Below, piece after piece: positions 45,127 through 54,071 of a stretch of DNA of 64,000 bases. The stretch's first letter is position 1. The number at the start of each line of letters is the position of its first letter. The translations under genes were made by a program, and so were the position numbers. Source of the DNA: Cyclobacteriaceae bacterium (lineage in GTDB: Bacteria > Bacteroidota > Bacteroidia > Cytophagales > Cyclobacteriaceae); NCBI GenBank assembly GCA_028285685.1, contig JANQOR010000042.1, forward strand, positions 1 through 64,000, given 5' to 3'. Below the pieces are notes generated by a model, which saw only the letters and a program-made list of their open reading frames with translations, had not been told where the DNA came from and searched no databases.

Positions 45127-45538
45127 CGAAAATTCCAACTTTTGAAAAATACAGTCGGATCAATATGTAAATGAAGAAAGTGGTTACCATCCCAATTGCG
45201 ACAACCAGCCTGGCTTTGTTGACTGTATCAACATTGAAAAAGTCCAAGGAGAATAAGATGATTAACCAAACAAAAATAGATATCCGGAAGGCTTTAGCAG
45301 CAGCATGTACATGAATGGTTTTCGAAAGTTCATCGACAGGATTGAGGCCAAACCTGGCATTTTTTAGTGCTTGAATCCCGGAATAAATAGGTATCGCGAT
45401 AACAATCATCAAAACCATCAGCACTCCATAATCCTGAAGTTCAAATGGTTTTGATGACTTTATCAGCCAAAAGGCAGTAATCGAAATAAGTATACCTGCC
45501 ACAATAAATTTTATGGTGGCCATTGTTTTCGCATTCAT
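45110..45538 (-). CDS. DUF2178-like small membrane protein
   Basis: 142 residues with four transmembrane helices (about 8-25, 37-55, 88-105 and 115-132) and short charged loops, ending in an acidic FDEDKD. The layout, with an overlapping XRE gene directly downstream, is that of the widespread DUF2178/XRE pairs. The ATG is at 45536-45538. It may act as a membrane partner of the XRE regulator. Function unknown. Confidence 0.75.
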   Translation of the reverse strand: MNAKTMATIKFIVAGILISITAFWLIKSSKPFELQDYGVLMVLMIVIAIPIYSGIQALKNARFGLNPVDELSKTIHVHAAAKAFRISIFVWLIILFSLDFFNVDTVNKARLVVAIGMVTTFFIYILIRLYFSKVGIFDEDKD

Positions 45539-45880
45539 AATGTTGATGTTTTATTTCTATTACTTTATTGAAGCAAGGGAACTTGTTAAATCTGTCCAGA
45601 ATTCTTGGGCATCTAATTGACCCTACAACATAAATTTGAATCTATTCCTGCTTTTTATAGAAAAAGTTAACTATTTATAACATAATGTTATGTATTTATA
45701 ACTTATTTCACAAATATTAGATGAGAATCTTTATTGCTTAACTAAGCGAAGGCCATGGTCTGTCAAGGAATAATATCAGTTATCGGTATTTACTGAGTTC
45801 AACTGCCTTACTTTATTAGAGTCTAACAATACAACCTTACGAGGGGATTTCCATCCTTGGATAAAAGGATAGATCTATTT
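45539..45880. promoter_or_regulatory. Divergent promoter region with a 15-bp palindrome
   Basis: About 340 AT-rich bases between the membrane/XRE pair and the serine hydrolase. ATAACAT and ATGTTAT flank a central A at 45677-45691, an exact palindrome, with ATTTATA repeated on both sides. An operator for the small XRE protein is plausible. GAGGGG occurs at 45841. No other gene or RNA was recognised. Confidence 0.45.
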
Positions 45881-47557
45881 ATGAAACAATTATGTTCAAC
45901 ATTACTAGTTCTTACACTGACCATTTCTTGTCAAGACCTTGAAAAGACAAATGATATTAACAACATTTTTTTGGAATGGAACAATGATGATACCCCTGGA
46001 GGTGCAATTGGTATAGTAAAGGAAGGTAACATGGTTTTTTCTCGCGGTTATGGTGTTGCAAACCTGGAACATGGCATCCCAATTACTTCATCAACCGTGT
46101 TCTACATTGGTTCCACGGGAAAGCAGTTTACAAGTTTTTGCCTGTTGTTGATGGAGGAACAAGGCGAGATCGATCTTGATGCTGAAATACAAACTTATCT
46201 ACCAGACTTTCCGAGATACTCATCACCAATTACGGTTAGGCATTTAGCCTATCATACTAGCGGTATTCGTGATTACTCATCAATTTGGTATCTCCAAGGA
46301 ACGAGCTACTATGAGCATATGACTGCAGATGAGACGTACGAGCTTATTAAGAAACAGAGTGCATTAAATTTCAAGCCTGGAGAAGAATATTCCTACAGCA
46401 ATTCCGGCTATTTTCTCATGGCTGAAATTGTAGAAAAACAATCAGGTAAATCTCTCAAGGAATTTGCTCAGGAGAATATTTTTGAACCACTAGGAATGTA
46501 CAACACCACCTACCTGGATGATAATAGGGATCTTATAAGGAATCGAGCCTTTGGATATGACAAAAAATTGAATGGTGAAGGCTTCAATAATTTAATAAGA
46601 AGGTTTGAATTGGTGGGCTCGGGAGGTGTCTATTCCACTGTTGAAGACCTCTACCTTTGGGATCAAAACTTTTATGACAATCAACTAGGAACAAAGGGCC
46701 AGAAATTAATTAACAAAATGCAAGAAGAAGGTTCCCTGATTGATGGCAGCCTAACAGGTCGTTCATTTGGACTTGTCAATAGTACTTACAATGGTCTCAA
46801 AACAATTTCTCATTCCGGATCACATGGAGGGTTCAAAGCTCAACTTCTTCGGTCTCCGGAACAGGATTTTTCCACAATAGTTCTTGCCAATAGATCGGAC
46901 ACAGACATGCAGTCGAAGAGCTATTCAATTGCTGACCTCTTCCTTAAAGATATTTATCAAAATGTGGATACCAATAAGCTGGCTCTATCAGACACTCAGA
47001 GCATTAATATAAGTCCTGAAAAAATGGATGCCCTTACTGGTCACTATTTGGATATAAAAAATGGAAATGTCAGGAAGGTTATTAATCGCAATGGGACCCT
47101 GTATTACTATCGAAGAGAATCGAGTCAAGACAGGTTAGAGGCGATTAAGGAGTATGAGCTTAAAATGGTTGATCAAGAGAGGCCAACAGAATTGAAATTC
47201 AGGACAGTCAATGGTAATATGGTGATGTCATACTATTCAGATAAAATTCATAGAGCAGATATGCATAGATTTGACCTAGATGTTTACACGGAATCTGAAC
47301 TCGAACAATTTGAAGGAAAGTACTATGGCGCTGATATTGACAGAACCTATGAGTTAAAGGTTCACAACCACCAGCTGAAGATATATATTGATGGTAAGCA
47401 ACTCTCAGAAGTTTCTTCATTAAGTTCAGATGTGTTCCATGACAGTTCGCTCGGAGTACTCTTTTTTGATAGAGATATTAAAAATCAAGTGGTACGTTTC
47501 AAACTTAACTCTCCAAGGGTAAGGGGATTGATATTTGAAAAAGTTCAGACAAAATAA
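45881..47557 (+). CDS. Serine hydrolase of the beta-lactamase (class C)/PBP-like family, lipoprotein
   Basis: 558 residues from the ATG at 45881, where a lipoprotein signal begins (LCSTLLVLTLTISCQ, lipid cysteine at 18); the longer frame from TTG 45857 breaks it. The active-site set of the class C fold is complete: Ser78-x-x-Lys81 in IGSTGKQF, Tyr172-Ser-Asn in YSYSNSGY and a HSGSHGG triad near 310. A C-terminal beta domain of about 170 residues follows, as in many esterase EstB-type members. Real beta-lactamase activity is not implied; D-aminopeptidase or esterase activity is as likely. Confidence 0.88.
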   Translation: MKQLCSTLLVLTLTISCQDLEKTNDINNIFLEWNNDDTPGGAIGIVKEGNMVFSRGYGVANLEHGIPITSSTVFYIGSTGKQFTSFCLLLMEEQGEIDLDAEIQTYLPDFPRYSSPITVRHLAYHTSGIRDYSSIWYLQGTSYYEHMTADETYELIKKQSALNFKPGEEYSYSNSGYFLMAEIVEKQSGKSLKEFAQENIFEPLGMYNTTYLDDNRDLIRNRAFGYDKKLNGEGFNNLIRRFELVGSGGVYSTVEDLYLWDQNFYDNQLGTKGQKLINKMQEEGSLIDGSLTGRSFGLVNSTYNGLKTISHSGSHGGFKAQLLRSPEQDFSTIVLANRSDTDMQSKSYSIADLFLKDIYQNVDTNKLALSDTQSINISPEKMDALTGHYLDIKNGNVRKVINRNGTLYYYRRESSQDRLEAIKEYELKMVDQERPTELKFRTVNGNMVMSYYSDKIHRADMHRFDLDVYTESELEQFEGKYYGADIDRTYELKVHNHQLKIYIDGKQLSEVSSLSSDVFHDSSLGVLFFDRDIKNQVVRFKLNSPRVRGLIFEKVQTK

Positions 47558-47988
47558 ATCGAAAATGATAGCGGCATTTATTCATATTACTAAAATGCTT
47601 TGGTTTGATCCGTGAATGTTTCTTATCCATTTCCCATCTTATCAGCAAATAGGAAGCATTTCCCATCTTTCTCCAATTTGAAATAGGAAAAAGATGAGAA
47701 GTTGATATTTGTTTGTCCGTTCTTTGTCCGCGCAAGAGACCCAAAGCCTCAAAAACATGCCGTACGTTCAATAGAGGGAGATTTTAAGCCTCACAAACAT
47801 AGCATGTGGAATGCGTGATTTTGCTGGAACTGAGAACTTAGATGGGGAAATTCTGATAAGAAAATAGGAAATCTGACTCTGAATTGCTTTCCTGGACGTT
47901 TCTCTTTCTCATTTCTTCCCAGTCTTTCCTATTCCAATCTATTTAGGTCAACTTCCTAGTTATGTTTTGAGTTCAATTAAATGTTGTT
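47558..47988. other. Non-coding end of island and rlmD-end copy, with repeated AATAGGAA motifs
   Basis: No gene in 430 bases. CATTTCCCATCTT occurs at 47628 and 47657. AATAGGAA occurs at 47648, 47682 and 47863, and its complement TTCCTATT at 47926, so the motif lies on both sides of the right 42-bp repeat. CATCTTT at about 47664 can pair with AAAGATG at about 47690. These could be recombinase arm sites or remnants of a non-coding repeat. Confidence 0.5.
47801..47842. repeat. Right 42-bp direct repeat, orphan copy of rlmD 3' end (attR-like)
   Basis: Exact copy of 42023-42064, not attached to any open methyltransferase frame. It marks the right end of the putative island. Confidence 0.95.
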
Positions 47989-50670
47989 CTATTCATCTCT
48001 TAAAGAATCAATAGGATTGGAAAGAGCAACTTTAATCGATTGGCTGCTAATAACGACCATTGTAAGGGCCAGAATCAATACTGCAGGTATGGCAAAATGT
48101 AACCAGTAAAGGTCGGTACGGTAAGCAAACTCGTTGAGCCATTCCCTGACAAACAGGTAGGATAGTGGAATTGAGAAGACACATGATAAGAGAATAATCC
48201 AGAAATATTGTTTTGCCAGGAGTGCCAGAATGTTCTTGATTGAGGCTCCAAGAACCTTTCGAATACCAATTTCCTTCGTTCTCTGAGTCGCTGAATAAAG
48301 GGCTAATCCAATTAACCCCAACATAGCAATGAAAATAGACACGGACGATAGTACAGCGAACATTTGGTTTTGTTGCCTGTCAGTCCTGTATTGGCTGTCG
48401 AACGTGCTATCAAGAAATTCGAATTCGAATACTTGCTCTGCGAATAAACCATTCCATTTTTCTTCAATAAATGATAAAGTTTGGGGCAAATTTTCACCAC
48501 TAAGTCGGAAATGATAATAACCTGCAGGTTCATCCTCTTCTGGTTCTCTGAATAATCTTATGAACATTGGCTCTACCTGATTGTGTAGGGAAAAAAAATT
48601 ATAATCTTTGACCAACCCTATAACAGGTCCCAGCGTTTTGCCATCCCAACGTTTGATTACTTTACCTACAGGACTATCTTTCCACCTCATTGCTCGAACC
48701 ACTGCTTCATTAACAATGAAGGAATTCATTATGTCCTCATCAGAATCAGTATGAAAATCTCTACCCTGTACCAGTGACATTTCCAATGTCTTTAGGTAAT
48801 CATCACCGACAAAGTTTTGTTTGATTTCCTTCTGTACAAATTCGTCTTCTCTCTCAATTTTGAAAACCCCATTTGAGGACTGGCTTCCTGGAAAATTAGT
48901 CGCATAAGTCGCAGACAGAATGTGCGGTGATTGCAAAAAAGCGTCCATGGACGATCGTAGCATTTCTCCTGATAAGCCATCCGGTATTCGCATTAACAAG
49001 AGGTTTTCCTTGTTGAATCCTAAGTTCTTGTTACGCATATATTCCAGCTGTTTTCCCATTATGACAGTGCTAATTATCACCAATGATGAAACTGAGAATT
49101 GAACTGCAATTAATCCTTTTCTAAAAAAGCCGTCTGAGCTTTTGTTCTTGACATGACCTCTGAGTGAGTCCACGGTGGGATGCGAGGGTATGTAGAGACC
49201 AGGATAAATTCCTGACAGGAGCCCCATAAGTAGCACTACTGTCAAAGAGCAGATCAATAATGTTGGATTGCTAAATAAATTGAATTCTAATTCCTTATCT
49301 ATCATTTCATTTAATGGCGTAGCATGAATAAGGAAATAGGTGCATATAACGGCCAATAAATATGCAATGGTTATCAAAACAAAGGTTTCGCTAAGTATCG
49401 CATATAGAAGTGATTTTCGTGTCGACCCAAATACCTTACGGATACCCATTTCCCTTGTCCTGGCCAATGATTTTGCCGTTGAGAGGTTTACGTAGTTGAT
49501 GCAAACCATCAGAACTACGAGTGAAATCACACCTCCAAATATGTAAACAAAAGAAAGGTCACCCTGTGGTTCATCAAATTGGGTAGTTGACTTAAAATGC
49601 GAATCAGCTAAAGGTTCTAAAGTAGGAGTATAGATGCCACCTAGCTCTTCAGCCGTTGATGCAAAATACTGTTGGAAAATGGGCTTAAACTTGTCTGCAA
49701 AGCCAGATATGTCATAGGCTTTAGGGAAAATCAGGTAGCTATAGGAACTGGGATTCCAAATGGTGTGGCCAAACCCAGCATAAGGTATCCATGGTCGAGA
49801 AGGAATTCCGGACACTAGAAAATCATATTTAAAATGTGTGTTGTCCGGCAAGTCTTTTATAACAGCAGATACCACGTAATTTTCCTTTTTTACAGATTTT
49901 ACCGTCAGCAGCTTGCCGATCGGGAGATCATCGCCAAAGTATTTCTTGGCCATAGATTCTGTTAAAACCATTTTGTTAGGTCCTACCAAACAAGTTGTAG
50001 GATCACCTAAGGTGAATTCATGAGTGAAATAGGAAAAGACATTCGAATCAGCTCTCATGAGCCTTTCTTCATAAAACTGTCTTCTTACACCTTTTTCTGA
50101 CTCATAGATAATGGTGACTTTCTGTTCCTCTTCGTCAAATGGAACAAAGCGCACATAAGATAGTAGTTCAGGAAGGTTTTCCTCGATAAGAGGCGGCAGT
50201 TCCTGTGCCGTTTTTGCATAATTGATATCAAAACCGGTCATCTGTATCCTGTTTGTCAACCGGAAGATTTGATCATGATGCTTTTGATGGAGGTCGTAAG
50301 TAAATGCGCTTTGCAGATAAAGGATACCTATTAAACCGCAAGTAGTTCCTACAACAAGTCCCATAAGATTTAAAGAAGTGTAAAATTTGTTTTTAGCGAA
50401 CAGCCTAAAGGTGAACTTAAAGTGATTCAATAACATGCCATAGTGATTTAATCTGTGGTCTCCGCCCGAATTTTGCATTAGGACTGGTCGCAAGAGCTTG
50501 ACTAAGTCTAGTGCATAGAGCCGCTTGGCTTTTCGGAGATTATATTTTTCAATGTTGTCATGAAAACGTTCTTCCATATCTCCTTCGATTTCCTCGAGGT
50601 AATCTTTCCTAACAAAGAATCGGAGGAGTCTGAGCAGCCAGCGTGGTGATGTCTCAAATGAATCCTTCAC
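47989..50670 (-). CDS. MacB/FtsX-type permease with N-terminal prefix domain
   Basis: 893 residues. A cytoplasmic prefix domain (about 1-75, SPRWLLRLLRFFVRKDYLEEIEGDMEERF) precedes two FtsX units. Each unit has one N-terminal helix, a MacB-like periplasmic domain and three later helices; the motifs TAKSLARTREMGIRKVFGSTR (near 410) and YSATQRTKEIGIRKVLGAS (near 805) are the FtsX hallmarks. The prefix plus an overlapping PadR regulator is a common Bacteroidota unit (permease prefix domain 2 type). The ATP-binding subunit is not encoded here and would be supplied in trans. The start overlaps the PadR gene by four bases. Confidence 0.9.
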   Translation of the reverse strand: MKDSFETSPRWLLRLLRFFVRKDYLEEIEGDMEERFHDNIEKYNLRKAKRLYALDLVKLLRPVLMQNSGGDHRLNHYGMLLNHFKFTFRLFAKNKFYTSLNLMGLVVGTTCGLIGILYLQSAFTYDLHQKHHDQIFRLTNRIQMTGFDINYAKTAQELPPLIEENLPELLSYVRFVPFDEEEQKVTIIYESEKGVRRQFYEERLMRADSNVFSYFTHEFTLGDPTTCLVGPNKMVLTESMAKKYFGDDLPIGKLLTVKSVKKENYVVSAVIKDLPDNTHFKYDFLVSGIPSRPWIPYAGFGHTIWNPSSYSYLIFPKAYDISGFADKFKPIFQQYFASTAEELGGIYTPTLEPLADSHFKSTTQFDEPQGDLSFVYIFGGVISLVVLMVCINYVNLSTAKSLARTREMGIRKVFGSTRKSLLYAILSETFVLITIAYLLAVICTYFLIHATPLNEMIDKELEFNLFSNPTLLICSLTVVLLMGLLSGIYPGLYIPSHPTVDSLRGHVKNKSSDGFFRKGLIAVQFSVSSLVIISTVIMGKQLEYMRNKNLGFNKENLLLMRIPDGLSGEMLRSSMDAFLQSPHILSATYATNFPGSQSSNGVFKIEREDEFVQKEIKQNFVGDDYLKTLEMSLVQGRDFHTDSDEDIMNSFIVNEAVVRAMRWKDSPVGKVIKRWDGKTLGPVIGLVKDYNFFSLHNQVEPMFIRLFREPEEDEPAGYYHFRLSGENLPQTLSFIEEKWNGLFAEQVFEFEFLDSTFDSQYRTDRQQNQMFAVLSSVSIFIAMLGLIGLALYSATQRTKEIGIRKVLGASIKNILALLAKQYFWIILLSCVFSIPLSYLFVREWLNEFAYRTDLYWLHFAIPAVLILALTMVVISSQSIKVALSNPIDSLRDE

Positions 50671-51002
50671 TGTAAATTATTAGTATGAAGCTGAGGCATG
50701 GCCTCCCATAGTCTGGCGCGGATATCTTTCATTTCTTGCAATACTTGATGTGCATAGGGCGTAGCTGAATAGATACGCTTTCTTTTGCCACCTCTCTTCT
50801 GCGTCGCTTCGCCCCATTTAGAAGTAAGAAATCCTTTTTCTTCCATTCTTTTCAGCGCTGTTTGAATAGCACCCACGCTTAGTCTTTCATTGAGGCGTTC
50901 TTCCAGTTCTCGTTGGATTTCATTCCCATATGCTTTCTCTTTTAAAACGATGACAGTCATCAGTATCAGTTCCTGAAATTCTCCCAGCCTGGTTTTCTTC
51001 AT
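50667..51002 (-). CDS. PadR-family regulator of the permease
   Basis: 111 residues of the short PadR type: LGEFQELILMTVIVLKEKAYGNEIQREL, the recognition part SVGAIQTALKRMEEKGFLTSKW and the wing GGKRKRIYSATPYA. Overlaps the permease start by four bases, so it is co-translated and likely autoregulatory for that unit. AT-rich promoter DNA with a repeated TAATTGAAGT lies ahead. Confidence 0.92.
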   Translation of the reverse strand: MKKTRLGEFQELILMTVIVLKEKAYGNEIQRELEERLNERLSVGAIQTALKRMEEKGFLTSKWGEATQKRGGKRKRIYSATPYAHQVLQEMKDIRARLWEAMPQLHTNNLQ

Positions 51003-51014
51003 ATGATTAACTAC

Positions 51015-51058
51015 TAATTGAAGTAAATATATGTTAATTATTTTATTTTAATTGAAGT
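51015..51058. promoter_or_regulatory. TAATTGAAGT direct repeat in PadR promoter
   Basis: TAATTGAAGT occurs at 51015-51024 and 51049-51058, 34 bases start to start, just ahead of the PadR start at 51002. Similar spacing is seen for a different repeat ahead of the other PadR gene (56682-56737). Sites for the PadR protein are a possibility only. Confidence 0.3.
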
Positions 51059-51194
51059 TTTTTAAGAGTAGACCCTGACAAGATTGATTAAATCATCGTC
51101 CGTTTCTATCGAGGAACGATATTTGAGCATTTTTTTAAGTCAATATTTCTTATAATTTTGTATATATACATTATTGTAAGAAATAAGCCTTGTT

Positions 51195-51347
51195 ATGAAG
51201 AGCAAAGTGACAATACCAACAAGCAGGAAGATGGAGGAGAGGCTGTTTCAAATTACTAATGTGAGGAAGCTGCAATTAAAGACCGCCCGGAAAGTGCCTC
51301 AGAAAATGTGGCAATTTATTCCGCTATTTAAACAAGCGATCCGATGA
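51195..51347 (+). CDS. Small basic ORF ahead of the second permease
   Basis: 50 codons from the ATG at 51195 to TGA at 51345-51347, overlapping the permease ATG (51344) by four bases. The product (MKSKVTIPTSRKMEERL start, then LKTARKVPQKMWQFIP) is very basic, with 15 or so Lys and Arg. It sits exactly where the other two permease genes carry PadR genes, but shows no PadR fold. The tight ATGA coupling argues for a real translated gene. It is the leader or a remnant of a regulator. Function unknown. Confidence 0.5.
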   Translation: MKSKVTIPTSRKMEERLFQITNVRKLQLKTARKVPQKMWQFIPLFKQAIR

Positions 51348-53956
51348 GTTATCGTAAAAATGGACATCGTCGGATAGCTCGGTGGTTACTCTCCAAAATT
51401 GTTGACCCATCTGTTCTGGAGGAGTTTCTCGGAGATCTTCATGAGATTCATGATGAACGATCGACCAGGAGAGGAAAGCTATATGCCTCTTTTATGTACT
51501 GGATTGATGCCCTCCATTTAATGGTTGGCTTTTCCTCAATACGAAATTTCAAACCTCAAAATAATCAAATGGATATGCTCAGAAACTACATGAAGATTGC
51601 TTATCGCAACGTACTAAAGTACAAGTTTTATTCAGCTGTTAATGTCATTGGACTATCCATTGGGCTATCGATGAGTCTACTCATCACGATACATGTTCTT
51701 AATGAGCTCAGCTATGAAAAATCATTCCCCAAGCACAAATTAATCTATCGTCTGGCATCTACTAATTGGGCCAAAAGTCCACCTATCATGGGTATTGAGT
51801 TCAAGGAGAAAATGCCTGAAGTAAAAGAGGTGGTAAGGCTATTTCCTTTTGAACCGACTGTGTTCTCGCATGAGAAAAACGAGCAACTAGTAGAACGGCC
51901 ATTTTTGGGAGACCCTTCCGTCATTGAGGTTTTTGATTTGGAATTGATAGAAGGTACAAAAGATGCACTGAATGAACCTTCCACAGTCCTGTTGACAGAA
52001 TCTTTGGCAAATCGTCTCTTTAAGCCCGGAGAAAATCGACTTGGGGAGGTGATAGTGTTTGGTGATGGATGGAGGCAGACCGTAAAGGGGATCATTAAAG
52101 ATTTCCCACCAAACACTCATCTGAAAATTGACTGCATCTCGTCGTCTTTGCGTTCTTCGATTGCAGAAAGTACTTCGAGAAGTTGGGCGGGAATGTCAAT
52201 TTATGCCTTGTTTGAATCAGAGGAAGGTGTCATGAAGGTGGAAGAGAAACTCATGGATTTCCACATTGGATTTTACGAGGGACTAGCTCCCGAAGAAGAA
52301 ATTACGAAACATATAACCGAATCGGGAGAGTTTTTAGAGCTTCATCCAATCACGGGTATTCACCTCCATTCACATCGTGAAAAAGAGATTGAAGCAAACA
52401 GTGATATCATGTTTGTCTATGTCTTTTCTGCGCTTGCAGCCTTCATACTGCTTGTGGTTGTTATTAACTTCATCAACTTGTATGTGGCCCAGTCACTCAA
52501 TCGCATTAAGGAAATAGGTCTGAGGAAAGCTTTGGGAGCGCACAGGCGTATGCTTACTTTGCAGTTCTTGTCAGAGGCATTTTTTCTGGTTGTGCTAAGC
52601 GGCATTTTAGCGACTGGCTTGTCATACCTGGTTCTTCCGGTTTACAATGATCTGGCAGGTATCCCTATCTTCTCAAGCAGCTTATTCTCACTCCGTGTAG
52701 TTGGGGCACTGGCTATTCTCATCTTCGTAGTAGGAGTACTTGCTGGCGGTTACCCTGCCTTTTACTTATCTAAGTTTAGGGTCCAGGAAGGGCTGAGCGG
52801 CAAAGGACTCAAGATCGGTAAAAAACTCCCTATTCGCTCTGCCATGGTGGCATTTCAATTCCTAATTTCCATTTGCCTGCTCACAGCTACTTTGATCGTG
52901 AGTGAACAAATGAATTTTATTGGAAGCAAAGATATGGGCTTTGCCAACGAAGAGGTGATTGCTATTAAGCTTCATCGTAATCTTTTGGATGAGGCAATAC
53001 TTTATCCTGAAAAATTAAGAGCGGAACTTACAAAGCATTCGACGATTGAGCAGATTTCTTTTAGTTCTCATTTAATCGGCAGTCGATTCAGTCTTGAGCC
53101 AAGCTTTCTAAAAAGTAGGCCTGAGGATGAACTTGATTCGAGAGTATTAGTCGCAGATCCCATGTTTTTGGAGACTATGGGAATTGATGTTGTCAAAGGT
53201 GGACTTAAGTCTCGTGGTTTTAAAGGGCGCAGGTACTTTCTAAATGAAACGGCTGCAAACTTGTTACAACTTGGAGATCTCGAGGGTGAGATCGTGCACA
53301 ATACCTGGCAAAAAAATGAAGGCGAGGTAGTTGGTATAGTAAAAGACTTTCACTTTGCTTCATTGCACAGTAAGGTAGATCCTCTAATTATCCAGCTTTC
53401 TAATGATGACACAAATTCAATTAATTACCTGCTCATAAGACTTAAGTCTACCGATGTAGCCTCAACTATTAAGACAATCGAACAAACTCTTTTAGGTATT
53501 GCTCCGGGAGCCTCGATTCTACCGCTACTGGTTGATGAACACATGGATCACTCTTATCGATCTGAAAACAATATGTTTTCCATATTCCAGTTTTTCTCTG
53601 CTATTATTATCGGTCTGGCCTGCGTCGGACTATTTGGACTCTTTGCTTTCATAGTGCAGACTCGCACCAAAGAAATAGGCATAAGAAAAACGCTGGGTGC
53701 CTCCTTGACGCAAATACTTTTGATTTTGTCAAAAAGTTACCTTGGTATTTTGATTTTAATTGCTGTGGTAGCAGTGCCCATTGCAAAGTATTTTGCAAGT
53801 AATTGGCTGGACGGTTTTGCATTCAGAACTTTTATACCTTGGTGGTCTTATGTGGTGCCTGGCCTAATTATTTTGGTTTTAGCAGCTCTTGCCATTGCCG
53901 TCCAATCATGGAAGGTAGCTACTACAAATCCAATAGAATCACTTAGAAGTGAGTAA
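51344..53956 (+). CDS. MacB/FtsX-type permease with prefix domain
   Basis: 870 residues with the same plan as the flanking permeases: prefix region (about 1-75, with VLEEFLGDLHEIHDE), an N-terminal helix (YSAVNVIGLSIGLSMSLLITIHV), two MacB-like periplasmic stretches and FtsX motifs at SLNRIKEIGLRKALGAHRR (near 385) and VQTRTKEIGIRKTLGAS (near 780). The last helices end VATTNPIESLRSE. It differs in having no PadR gene; a 50-codon ORF takes that place. The ATPase is not nearby. Confidence 0.9.
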   Translation: MSYRKNGHRRIARWLLSKIVDPSVLEEFLGDLHEIHDERSTRRGKLYASFMYWIDALHLMVGFSSIRNFKPQNNQMDMLRNYMKIAYRNVLKYKFYSAVNVIGLSIGLSMSLLITIHVLNELSYEKSFPKHKLIYRLASTNWAKSPPIMGIEFKEKMPEVKEVVRLFPFEPTVFSHEKNEQLVERPFLGDPSVIEVFDLELIEGTKDALNEPSTVLLTESLANRLFKPGENRLGEVIVFGDGWRQTVKGIIKDFPPNTHLKIDCISSSLRSSIAESTSRSWAGMSIYALFESEEGVMKVEEKLMDFHIGFYEGLAPEEEITKHITESGEFLELHPITGIHLHSHREKEIEANSDIMFVYVFSALAAFILLVVVINFINLYVAQSLNRIKEIGLRKALGAHRRMLTLQFLSEAFFLVVLSGILATGLSYLVLPVYNDLAGIPIFSSSLFSLRVVGALAILIFVVGVLAGGYPAFYLSKFRVQEGLSGKGLKIGKKLPIRSAMVAFQFLISICLLTATLIVSEQMNFIGSKDMGFANEEVIAIKLHRNLLDEAILYPEKLRAELTKHSTIEQISFSSHLIGSRFSLEPSFLKSRPEDELDSRVLVADPMFLETMGIDVVKGGLKSRGFKGRRYFLNETAANLLQLGDLEGEIVHNTWQKNEGEVVGIVKDFHFASLHSKVDPLIIQLSNDDTNSINYLLIRLKSTDVASTIKTIEQTLLGIAPGASILPLLVDEHMDHSYRSENNMFSIFQFFSAIIIGLACVGLFGLFAFIVQTRTKEIGIRKTLGASLTQILLILSKSYLGILILIAVVAVPIAKYFASNWLDGFAFRTFIPWWSYVVPGLIILVLAALAIAVQSWKVATTNPIESLRSE

Positions 53957-53991
53957 ATGCTAATTGGCTTGAAGCATAATGTCTAAAAAAC

Positions 53992-54016
53992 AGGTTACAA
54001 AATCATTTGGTAACCT
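53992..54016. terminator. Inverted repeat after the second permease, weak terminator or operator
   Basis: AGGTTAC and GTAACCT are exact reverse complements with 11 bases between, 36 bases after the permease stop. There is no T-run on the plus side; on the minus side six Ts follow one base after the stem. Confidence 0.35.
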
Positions 54017-54071
54017 ACTTCTCAGTCCGTGATCATAGCTTTCTAATTATTCAAATTAGAAAACAATCAAG

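Larger units (their letters stand above)
42065..47800. mobile_element. Putative integrated genomic island of about 5.7 kb at the rlmD 3' end
   Basis: The block between the two 42-bp direct repeats has small, unrelated accessory genes on both strands: AraC/GyrI regulator, TrmO-like protein, DUF1801, a broken DinB gene, two small membrane proteins, an XRE regulator and a serine hydrolase. It is AT-rich compared with the neighbours. The left repeat is the intact end of rlmD and the right one is an orphan copy, as left by site-specific insertion into a gene end. No integrase, transposase or toxin-antitoxin pair was found, so the element is degenerate, was moved in trans, or arose by another duplication. 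Confidence 0.6.

Noticed and set aside
45881-47557. Antibiotic resistance beta-lactamase
   Set aside because: The motif set is that of the broad class C/PBP/esterase serine hydrolase family with a lipoprotein signal and a long C-terminal domain; sequence does not show true beta-lactamase activity.
42065-47800. Chromosomal integron cassette array
   Set aside because: Genes are small and varied, but they are on both strands and no repeated attC-like sites or integrase were found between them; only the outer 42-bp repeats are shared.
51744-52116. 123-codon minus-strand frame inside the second permease gene
   Set aside because: Antisense shadow; the plus-strand permease is well supported there.
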